Positions 57,137 to 64,000 of a stretch of 64,000 nt of DNA are shown here, piece by piece (position 1 is the first letter of the stretch; each line of letters begins with the position of its first letter). Position numbers and translations under genes: made by a program. The notes beneath the pieces were generated by a model. It ran no database searches and was not told the DNA's origin. It saw only the letters and a list, made by a program, of their open reading frames with translations. Origin of the DNA: Sphingopyxis sp. (GTDB lineage Bacteria > Pseudomonadota > Alphaproteobacteria > Sphingomonadales > Sphingomonadaceae); contig NZ_JAEULM010000002.1 of assembly GCF_016793825.1 (NCBI RefSeq), positions 1-64,000 of the forward strand, in the 5' to 3' direction.

Positions 57137-58477
57137 CTAGCCCCTGCGCGCCAGTCGATGCACCGGCCCGAACTGCGCGACCGCCGCGCCGATAAACGGT
57201 AGTACGACAAGCCACAGCCGCACGCCGGTCACGCCGGCAGGGCTGGCGATGCTGATCGCCGCCGTTGCGGCAAGTCCGATACTGATCAGAATCAACCCCA
57301 CGACAAGCCGCCAGTGCGGCGTTTCCATATCGGTCTTGCCGTCGGCGCGCTCATATCGCGCGAACAACAGGATAAGCGGCACGAGCGCCGCGATGTACAG
57401 CGCGAACCAGATCGGACGCGCGAGCCACCAGGCCGGCGCGCCGGGCGCGACGTCAAGCCCGACTCCGCCGAACAGCCACGCCGCGACCATCACCAGCACG
57501 AATGCGGTAAGGTGCCAGAGATAGATCGTCATGATCATTCCGTTGACCAGTACCACTGCCGTCCAGCGTGCGAGATTGCCCAGCACCCGCCGCCCCGCCG
57601 GTTCGAGCGCAAGGGCGAAACCGCTCTGCGCCACGCCGAGCGCCAGCAGCGCCAGCGTCGGCGGCATCGAGTTGCTCAGATCAGAACCGGGAACGCCGAT
57701 CATCGCCACCGGATAGGGACCGAACCCGACGAGCAAAGCCAGCACGGCCAGTCCGCCAACGCCCCATGACAACGCCTTCCCGGGCGCCAGCCGCCCCTCG
57801 CTCCAGGCAAAGCCAAGCTGGTGGATCGCCAGCCAGACGAAGGCGAAATTGAGGAAATTGACATAAGGGACATCGAAACGCAGCGACGCGACGTCGATGG
57901 CGACCGCCCCCGCGACGAACGCCCAGAACGAACCGAATCCCCACCGTTTCCACGCGCGCCACGTCCATGGCACCAGCGCGGCGACCATCAGATATACCGA
58001 CAGGAACCACACCGGAATCAACGCGAGCTGTGCCGCCATGGCGACGATGCCGCGCTCGATCCCCATCATGGTTCCAAACATCGCGACAAGGGTCCAGATC
58101 AGGAACAGAGGCAAAACCGGGTTGATCAGCCGCTGCAACCGTCCGCTGTACCAGCCCGCATAGCTCCCTCCCTTTCGCAAGGTCGCCGCCCACGACATGC
58201 CGTTCGAAAAGCCGCCGACAAGGAAGAAGATGGGCATCACCTGAAACCCCCAGGTCAGCCATTGCGTCCATGGCAGGATGCCGAGCAGGTGCCCGCCCTC
58301 GACCGCGCCATCCTTCATATAGGGGGCGGCGACCAGCCAGTGACCGACGACGACCGCGAGAATTGACAGCGCGCGAAGGAAATCGACGTAGCGATTGCGC
58401 TCCGGCGGCGCCGCCTCGGCTATCGCCCGCGCGCGCGACCAGAGAGTTTTGCGAACCGCGCCGGTCGTTTCCGTCAA
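57137..58477 (-). CDS. Acyltransferase family 3 membrane protein
   Basis: The roughly 446-residue protein has ten or so membrane helices and the family start RYVDFLRALSILAVVVGHWLVA, with the His of VVGHW, the common catalytic residue. Such proteins transfer acyl groups to exported sugars or lipids at the inner membrane. No ATG fits; TTG 58477 has GAGAGGGG at 7-base distance, so I prefer it to TTG 58495. The C-terminal 60 residues are two extra helices. No sugar cluster is near to suggest the acceptor. Confidence 0.85.
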   Translation of the reverse strand: MTETTGAVRKTLWSRARAIAEAAPPERNRYVDFLRALSILAVVVGHWLVAAPYMKDGAVEGGHLLGILPWTQWLTWGFQVMPIFFLVGGFSNGMSWAATLRKGGSYAGWYSGRLQRLINPVLPLFLIWTLVAMFGTMMGIERGIVAMAAQLALIPVWFLSVYLMVAALVPWTWRAWKRWGFGSFWAFVAGAVAIDVASLRFDVPYVNFLNFAFVWLAIHQLGFAWSEGRLAPGKALSWGVGGLAVLALLVGFGPYPVAMIGVPGSDLSNSMPPTLALLALGVAQSGFALALEPAGRRVLGNLARWTAVVLVNGMIMTIYLWHLTAFVLVMVAAWLFGGVGLDVAPGAPAWWLARPIWFALYIAALVPLILLFARYERADGKTDMETPHWRLVVGLILISIGLAATAAISIASPAGVTGVRLWLVVLPFIGAAVAQFGPVHRLARRG

Positions 58478-58590
58478 GATATTGCCCCTCTCCAATCAGG
58501 CTTTCCAAGCTAGGGCCAGGACCCTAGGGCGACATCTCCGCAACGCAAGCCTTTGCCTTGGCGCGCGAGCCTTGCTATCGGCGCGGAGCA

Positions 58591-60888
58591 ATGGCGAGTA
58601 CCACCGAAGACACCCCCCCTTCCGTTCCCGGCATGATCGACGCCCCGTTCGACAGCGCGCTGTCCGAACGCTACCTCGTCTATGCCCTGTCGACGATTAC
58701 CGCACGCTCGCTGCCGGACCTGCGCGACGGGCTGAAACCCGTGCACCGCCGCCTGCTCTGGGCGATGCGTGCGATGCGGCTCGACCCGTCGCAGGGGTAC
58801 AAGAAATCGGCGCGCGTTGTCGGCGACGTGATCGGCAAATTCCATCCGCACGGCGACACCGCGGTCTATGACGCGATGGTCCGCCTCGCGCAGGATTTCT
58901 CGCTGCGCTATCCGCTGGTCGACGGACAGGGCAATTTCGGCAATATCGACGGCGATAACGCCGCGGCCTATCGCTACACCGAAGCGCGGCTGACGCGGGT
59001 CGCGATCGACCTGATGCAGGGGCTCGACGAAGGCACGGTCGATTTCAAGCCGACTTATAACGGCGAAGACGAAGAGCCCGAGATCATGCCCGGCCTCTTT
59101 CCGAACTTGCTCGCCAACGGCGCAAGCGGGATCGCGGTCGGGATGGCGACGAACATTCCGCCGCACAATGCCGCCGAAGTGATCGACGCCGCGCTGTTGC
59201 TGATCGAAAATCCGAAGGCGGAACTTCACGAACTTCTCGCACGTGTCAAAGGTCCGGACTTTCCTACCGGCGGCATCATCGTCGATAGCCCCGAAACGAT
59301 CGCCCACGCCTATGAAACCGGGCGCGGCGGCTTTCGCGTCCGGGCGCGTTTTTCGACGGGCCGGAATGCCGATGGCGGCTGGGAAGAGACGGGGATCGAA
59401 AAGCAGGCGGGCGGCACCTGGCAACTCGTCATCAGCGAAATTCCGTACGGAGTCGCGAAGGGCAAGCTGATCGAACAGATCGCGCAGCTGATCGCCGACA
59501 AGAAACTGCCGATCCTCGAGGATATCCGCGACGAAAGCGCCGAAGACTTGCGCATCGTCATCGTTCCCAAGAGCCGGAACGTCGATCCCGATATCCTGAA
59601 GGAAAGCCTCTATCGGCTGACGGAGCTCGAGAATCGGTTCGCGCTCAACCTCAACGTCCTCGACGCGACGCGCACGCCAAAGGTGATGGGGCTGCACCAG
59701 TTGCTCACCGAATGGCTGGACCATCAGATCGTCGTGCTGATCCGCCGTTCGAAACACCGCATCGCAAAGATCGACGACCGGCTCGAACTCGTTGCCGGCT
59801 ACCTCATCGCCTTCCTCAATCTGGACCGGATCATCGAGATCATCCGGACCGAGGACGAACCCAAGGCCGTCATGATGGCCGAATTCTCCCTCACCGACCG
59901 GCAGGCGGAAGCGATCCTCAACATGCGATTGCGATCCTTGCGCAAGCTGGAAGAGATGGAGCTCAAGCGCGAGCAGGCCGACCTCAGCGCCGAACGCGAA
60001 GACCTGGTCAAGCTGGTCGAGAGTCCGGCACGCCAGCGGACCCGGCTGAAGCGCGACCTCGGCGCGCTGCGCGCCGTCTATGGTCCCGAGACCGCGCTCG
60101 GCGCCCGCCGGACGACGCTTGCCGAGGCCGCTCCGGCGCGCGATATTCCGCTCGATGCGATGATCGAGAAGGAGCCGGTCACCGTCATCCTGTCGAAACG
60201 CGGCTGGATCCGGGCACAGCGCGGGCATGTCGCTGCCGACCAATGGGGCGAGTTCAAGTTCAAGGAAGGCGACGAGCTGCTGTTCGCCGCGCACGCGCAA
60301 ACGACGGACAAATTGCTGATCGCCGCAAGCGACGGGCGTTTCTATACGGTTGGCGCCGACAAACTGCCCGGCGGGCGCGGCTTCGGCGAACCGCTTCGGC
60401 TGGTCGTCGATATCGATCCCGACGCCCGCATCGTCGCCATGCTGCCGGCGAGCGCCGAAGGTCGCCTGTTGCTCGCCTCGACCAGCGGCCATGGCTTTAT
60501 CGTCCAGATGGGCGACGTGATCGCCGAAACGCGCAAGGGGCGCAATGTCGTCAACCTCAAGCCCAAGGCGCAGCTAAGCGTCGTGCATCCGATTACCGCC
60601 GACGACGACAGTATCGCGGTGGTCGGCGAGAACCGAAAACTGGTCGTCTTCCCGATCGCAGAGGTGCCGGTCATGGGACGCGGACAGGGCGTGATGCTCC
60701 AACGGTACCGCGACGGCGGCCTGTCCGACGCGGTCAGCTTTGTTTTTGCCGAGGGGCTCAGCTGGGCGATGGGTGGCGACACCGGCCGCACGCGCACCGA
60801 AACCGACGTCGGTCCGTGGCGCGTCGCGCGCGGTGCATCGGGCCGGATGCCGCCGACGGGCTTTCCCCGGAACAATCGCTTCAACTGA
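58591..60888 (+). CDS. parC: DNA topoisomerase IV subunit A
   Basis: The 765-residue ParC has the breakage-rejoining domain with catalytic Tyr129 in [11 protein letters not shown]. The quinolone-determining region [17 protein letters not shown] carries Thr90 and Asp94 at the positions of E. coli Ser80 and Glu84. The C-terminal part contains beta-pinwheel repeats ([17 protein letters not shown] and [25 protein letters not shown]). The less acidic tail and short length separate it from GyrA. It decatenates chromosomes. parE is not in the window. ATG 58591 removes 11 upstream codons that lack a ribosome site. Confidence 0.94.
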   Translation: MASTTEDTPPSVPGMIDAPFDSALSERYLVYALSTITARSLPDLRDGLKPVHRRLLWAMRAMRLDPSQGYKKSARVVGDVIGKFHPHGDTAVYDAMVRLAQDFSLRYPLVDGQGNFGNIDGDNAAAYRYTEARLTRVAIDLMQGLDEGTVDFKPTYNGEDEEPEIMPGLFPNLLANGASGIAVGMATNIPPHNAAEVIDAALLLIENPKAELHELLARVKGPDFPTGGIIVDSPETIAHAYETGRGGFRVRARFSTGRNADGGWEETGIEKQAGGTWQLVISEIPYGVAKGKLIEQIAQLIADKKLPILEDIRDESAEDLRIVIVPKSRNVDPDILKESLYRLTELENRFALNLNVLDATRTPKVMGLHQLLTEWLDHQIVVLIRRSKHRIAKIDDRLELVAGYLIAFLNLDRIIEIIRTEDEPKAVMMAEFSLTDRQAEAILNMRLRSLRKLEEMELKREQADLSAEREDLVKLVESPARQRTRLKRDLGALRAVYGPETALGARRTTLAEAAPARDIPLDAMIEKEPVTVILSKRGWIRAQRGHVAADQWGEFKFKEGDELLFAAHAQTTDKLLIAASDGRFYTVGADKLPGGRGFGEPLRLVVDIDPDARIVAMLPASAEGRLLLASTSGHGFIVQMGDVIAETRKGRNVVNLKPKAQLSVVHPITADDDSIAVVGENRKLVVFPIAEVPVMGRGQGVMLQRYRDGGLSDAVSFVFAEGLSWAMGGDTGRTRTETDVGPWRVARGASGRMPPTGFPRNNRFN

Positions 60889-60906
60889 TCGCATTCGGAT
60901 GTTGCC

Positions 60907-60923
60907 GTAAATAGCTTATTTAC
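60907..60923. promoter_or_regulatory. Perfect palindrome upstream of the GGDEF-EAL gene
   Basis: GTAAATA-GCT-TATTTAC is a perfect inverted repeat in the 58-base gap between parC and the next start codon. It is A+T-rich amid GC-rich DNA. It may be an operator or a short terminator-like stem after parC; no T-run follows. Confidence 0.45.
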
Positions 60924-60946
60924 CCCCCGCCTCTAGGTCAGGGGCA

Positions 60947-62656
60947 ATGGGGAAAGGTCGCACAAAACCCTCTATTATGCCTATCGATCGAACCGGCGAA
61001 GACCGGCCATCTCTGTTTGTCGGCTGGATCGACGCGCTTCCGGTTCCGGCGGCGCTGATCCGACCCCTTTCGCGTGGCAATTTCAGCCTCCATGCCAGCA
61101 ACGCCGCATTCGACCGCCTGGGCCTTTCGCCTGCCGGCGTCGATGCACCGTTCGAACTTCGCCGCGCGATCGAACGCGCCACCCAGAATGACGGGGGCAT
61201 CCAGGAATTTTCGTGCCGGCTGGGCATCGGGGTCGCGGCCCGCGACCTGCGCGGGTCGATCGGCCCGCTGTCCGAAGAAAGCGGCGACACGTCGCTGTTT
61301 CTCCTCACCCTGATCGATCGCACACAGGAAATGATGACCGAGCGCAACCTGCGCCGCGAACTTGTGTCCGACAGCCTGACCGGTCTCCCCAACCGCGCCG
61401 GCTTCGAAGAGCTGGTCGAAAAGCGGAGCGACACGGAGGGTGCGGGCGACCATGCGATCCTGCTGCTCGACCTGGCGCGCTTTTCGCGGATCAACCAGCA
61501 TATCGGCCCGATGGCAGGCGACGAGTTGATCATCACCGTCGCGCGCCGCCTCAAATCAAGCCTGCGCAGCGGCGACATTCTCGCACGCACCGGCGGCGAC
61601 GAATTCGCGATCTCGTCGCGTGTCGCAGGCGGCAAGGCCGACGTCCGCGAAATGGCGCGGCGCATCCGCGGCTGCTTCGACCATCCATTCCGGATCGGCG
61701 AGTTGAAGGTCAGCGTCGATTGCGCGCTGGGCTGTGCGATCCAGCCCACGACTGACACCGATATCGCCGATCAGATCCGCCATGCGCAGATCGCCCTGAA
61801 GCGGGCCAAACGCACCGATCGGATCGAAATCTACGAACCCGAAGCGGCGCTGCTTTCGGACAACCGTTTCGGCCTCGAAACCGAACTGCGCAACGCGATC
61901 GAACATGACGGCCTGCACCTCGACTTTCAGCCGCTGATCGAACTCGCCACCGGCACCGTTGCCGGTTTCGAGGCGCTTGCCCGCTGGAACACCGGGGCGG
62001 GACATTCGGTCTCGCCGACCGAATTCATCCCCGTCGCCGAGGATTCGGGGCTGATCGTTCCGCTCGGCCAGTGGGCGATCACCAAAGCCGCGGAGACGCT
62101 GGCCGATTGGGACCGCAAGAATGCGGGACAATCGGTCGATTGCTATATCTCGGTCAACGTCTCCGCGATCCAGCTTGTCCGCGACGATGTCGCCGCGGTC
62201 GTCCGCGACGCCCTCGCGGCCAGTGACGTCGGCGGTGAACGCCTGATGATCGAGCTGACCGAAAGCGCGATCATCGGCGACCCCGACCTGGCGCTTTCGG
62301 TGCTGAGCGAACTCAAGGCGTTGAACGCGCGGGTCGCGATGGACGATTTCGGAACCGGCTATTCCAATCTTGCCTATCTGCAGCGGCTGCCGCTCGATGT
62401 GCTCAAGATCGACCGCAGCTTCGTCGACCATATGGTCGAGGACCGCGACAAGGCGGCGATCGTTCGGACGATCCAGAGCCTGGCCGAGGTACTGGGAATG
62501 CGGACGACGGCAGAGGGGGTCGAGACCGCCGACCAGGCTCGGTTGCTGTCGGCGCTCGGCTGCGATTTCGGGCAGGGTTTCCTGTTCGCCCGGCCGATGG
62601 ATAGCGCCGCCGCGCTTGCGTACTGGCGTCAGTCGCTGCTCCGCCCGATCATCTGA
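60947..62656 (+). CDS. Dual GGDEF-EAL cyclic di-GMP protein
   Basis: This 569-residue protein has an N-terminal PAS-like part (about residues 24-125), a GGDEF domain with intact GGDEF at 216-220, and an EAL domain with EAL at 342-344. The EAL part also shows MDDFGTGYSNLAYLQRLPLDVLKIDRSF and AEGVET, so the hydrolase is probably active. It could make or degrade cyclic di-GMP depending on input. It has no membrane segment. ATG 60947 is close to AGGGG; ATG 60977 is an alternative. Its last 28 bases overlap the CCA-adding enzyme gene on the other strand. Confidence 0.93.
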   Translation: MGKGRTKPSIMPIDRTGEDRPSLFVGWIDALPVPAALIRPLSRGNFSLHASNAAFDRLGLSPAGVDAPFELRRAIERATQNDGGIQEFSCRLGIGVAARDLRGSIGPLSEESGDTSLFLLTLIDRTQEMMTERNLRRELVSDSLTGLPNRAGFEELVEKRSDTEGAGDHAILLLDLARFSRINQHIGPMAGDELIITVARRLKSSLRSGDILARTGGDEFAISSRVAGGKADVREMARRIRGCFDHPFRIGELKVSVDCALGCAIQPTTDTDIADQIRHAQIALKRAKRTDRIEIYEPEAALLSDNRFGLETELRNAIEHDGLHLDFQPLIELATGTVAGFEALARWNTGAGHSVSPTEFIPVAEDSGLIVPLGQWAITKAAETLADWDRKNAGQSVDCYISVNVSAIQLVRDDVAAVVRDALAASDVGGERLMIELTESAIIGDPDLALSVLSELKALNARVAMDDFGTGYSNLAYLQRLPLDVLKIDRSFVDHMVEDRDKAAIVRTIQSLAEVLGMRTTAEGVETADQARLLSALGCDFGQGFLFARPMDSAAALAYWRQSLLRPII

Positions 62657-63837
62657 TCGACGAGTTCCAGCGCACGCGGCCTGTCGGGGAAATCCTCCTC
62701 GACCCAGGCCTTCTCTACCGATTTCAGAATGCGCGCGACATCGGGTCCGGCGCTGACTCCGTGCATGATCACGTCGCGCCCCTTGACGGGAAGGACGGGA
62801 ACCGCCCAGTTTTCCAACGTCCGAATCGCCGTGCTGGCCGACGCCGTGTCGCCGACGAGCAGGCGGACATCGCGCGCGGTTTCCAGCCCGACGGCATAGG
62901 CGAATTGCCGCACCGGCATCTCGGTCGTGCCGCGATGGGCGGCCAGCGCCGCCAGATGCTTGCGCTGTCGGGTCGAAAAGCGCAGCCGGCTCGCGACCTG
63001 ATCGGCCATGGCGGCATCGGCCGGCAAAAGCGCCGAAAGCCGACGCAGCGGCGCCGGCGCGACCCCCGAAGCCGCTTCATTGGCAAGCAGCCGGTCGAGG
63101 GCGGCGGCGAAATCGGGCGCCAGTTCGGGCAGGATTACCTCGAAGATTCCATCACTTGCCATCTGCGCAACGATCGGCCGCGGATCGGCGAGCGACAGGA
63201 TCTTGAGCAATTCATCGGCCACGCGCTCCCGCGACAGGCTTTTCAGCGACTGGCGCGCGGCAATGACTGCGGCATGGCTGACGGGTTCCAGATCGCCCCG
63301 GCCAAAGCGCGCCGCGAAGCGATAGAAGCGCAGGATGCGCAGATGATCCTCTGCGATGCGGGTCACGGCATCGCCGATGAAACGTATGCAACCCGCCTCC
63401 AGATCGGCGATGCCGCCGAACCAGTCGTCGACCCGGCCGCTGTCGGGGTCGCAATACAGCGCATTGATCGTGAAGTCGCGGCGGGCCGCATCCTCGCGCC
63501 AGTCCCCGGCAAAAGCGATCGTTGCGCGGCGGCCGTCGGTCTCGACGTCCCGGCGAAGCGTCGTGATTTCGTAGTGCTCGCCGCTCGCGATCGCGGTCAC
63601 CGTTCCGTGCGCGATACCCGTGGGGATGACCTTGATATCGGCGGCCTCGAGCCGCTGCGTCACTTCCTGCGGCAGCAGCGGCGTCGCAAGGTCGATGTCG
63701 GTGACCGGCAGGCCGAGCAGCGTATCGCGCACCGCTCCTCCGACGACCCTGACGTCGCCCCCGTCGGCGCGCAGCGACGCGACGATGCGGCGCAGGCCGG
63801 CCGCCGTTCGCCATCCGGTGCCGGGAAGCGTGATCAC
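62629..63837 (-). CDS. cca: CCA-adding tRNA nucleotidyltransferase / poly(A)-polymerase family
   Basis: This 402-residue enzyme has the class II nucleotidyltransferase head: VRVVGGAVRDTLLGLPVTDIDLATPLLPQEV with the metal-binding DxD, then RRDFTINALYCDPDSG and RFIGDAVTRIAEDHLRILRFYRFAARFG. It adds or repairs the CCA end of tRNAs (the tRNA at 1670 has CCA encoded, so mainly repair there). The start is GTG 63837, overlapping the stop of the Nudix gene as GTGA. Confidence 0.93.
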   Translation of the reverse strand: MITLPGTGWRTAAGLRRIVASLRADGGDVRVVGGAVRDTLLGLPVTDIDLATPLLPQEVTQRLEAADIKVIPTGIAHGTVTAIASGEHYEITTLRRDVETDGRRATIAFAGDWREDAARRDFTINALYCDPDSGRVDDWFGGIADLEAGCIRFIGDAVTRIAEDHLRILRFYRFAARFGRGDLEPVSHAAVIAARQSLKSLSRERVADELLKILSLADPRPIVAQMASDGIFEVILPELAPDFAAALDRLLANEAASGVAPAPLRRLSALLPADAAMADQVASRLRFSTRQRKHLAALAAHRGTTEMPVRQFAYAVGLETARDVRLLVGDTASASTAIRTLENWAVPVLPVKGRDVIMHGVSAGPDVARILKSVEKAWVEEDFPDRPRALELVDQMIGRSSD

Positions 63838-64000
63838 CGGTGCCAGCCCGCGGGAAGTCGCCGCGCCAGGTTGATGATGATGTCCGCCGTCACGCCCCAT
63901 ATCCGCCGTCCCCGCCACGTCATGTCATAATAGCGGCGGTCCTGCCCCTGCCAATGCGCGTGATGTCGCTCATAATTCAGGGGATCGAACAAGGTGTCGA
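63834..64000 (-). CDS. Nudix hydrolase, 3' end (CoA pyrophosphatase-like, partial)
   Basis: Only the last 55 codons are in the window; the frame continues beyond 64000. The visible end reads LFDPLNYERHHAHWQGQDRR, then YYDMTWRGRRIWGVTADIII and a basic tail ending PAGWHR. IWGVTADI near the C-terminus is typical of CoA-pyrophosphatase-type Nudix proteins. The Nudix box itself is outside. The stop overlaps the cca start, a pairing often seen in alphaproteobacteria. Confidence 0.75.
   Translation of the reverse strand, partial: DTLFDPLNYERHHAHWQGQDRRYYDMTWRGRRIWGVTADIIINLARRLPAGWHR

Noticed and set aside
58510-60492. 660-codon minus-strand frame opposite parC
   Set aside because: parC is certain from its catalytic Tyr and quinolone region; the antisense frame has no motif.
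1-64000. CRISPR array or integrase
   Set aside because: No regularly spaced repeats and no recombinase motif were seen in any frame; only the IS end and the low-GC patches suggest mobility.

Overview
The window is a chromosomal segment of a high-GC alphaproteobacterium. Gene content and protein style point to the Sphingomonadales, most likely near Sphingopyxis or Sphingomonas. The evidence is the cell-cycle regulator CtrA with its own TTAA-N7-TTAAC box and GANTC sites, a PEPxxWA-CTERM protein, Coq7-type ubiquinone synthesis, many secreted serine and metallopeptidases, and a PhoD-type phosphatase with a Tat signal. Most of the window is core genome at roughly 65% G+C. Three patches are clearly lower: about 1-1700, 29840-30840 and 52440-53710.

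Layout. 1-1750: an IS21-like insertion sequence end cuts off an RHS/YD-repeat gene next to tRNA-Arg(UCU). 1819-5470: queuosine-precursor transporter, a small membrane protein, purQ/purS, and an iron-storage block (bfd, bfr) with several inverted repeats and two terminator-like hairpins. 5539-10463 (minus strand): M16 protease, membrane diguanylate cyclase, purC. 10793-14565: crotonase, PhoD phosphatase, DUF3667 protein. 14643-21326 (plus strand): tightly packed proA-nadD-rsfS-rlmH-envC-like-ctpA-dsbB-coq7, joining proline and NAD synthesis, ribosome maturation, cell-wall control and redox. 21430-26929: secreted protein, S9 peptidase, TldE/PmbA, CysQ-like phosphatase. 27227-29756: rpsM-rpsK-rpoA-rplQ. 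29839-34170: PEP-CTERM protein, then a GbsR-type regulator driving two DUF4166 proteins and a DCC-family protein. 34262-41977: prolyl oligopeptidase, EEP-family protein, free-methionine-sulfoxide reductase, three glycine-rich envelope proteins, M28 peptidase. 42084-46399: PilZ protein, a second GbsR-type regulator with a desaturase and a Coq4-like protein, ctrA, LysR regulator. 46539-50851: pirin, WrbA, extradiol dioxygenase, RluA-type pseudouridine synthase, ArfB, a degenerate SRAP protein, PilZ protein. 50885-58477: EVE protein, 2OG oxygenase, a low-GC DUF488 two-gene insert, lipid/membrane enzymes, M20 peptidase, acyltransferase 3. 58591-64000: parC, a GGDEF-EAL protein, CCA-adding enzyme and the 3' end of a Nudix hydrolase.

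Connections. purQ, purS and purC all belong to de novo purine synthesis. Two c-di-GMP turnover proteins and two PilZ receptors lie in the window. The cell-cycle logic (CtrA box plus GANTC) appears at ctrA itself and again before a glycine-zipper envelope gene. The best candidates for undescribed biology are the DUF488 plus partner module (52484-53711), the possible small RNA or regulatory locus beside bacterioferritin (4887-4976), and the duplicated DUF4166 operon with a probably leaderless regulator gene (30803-34170).
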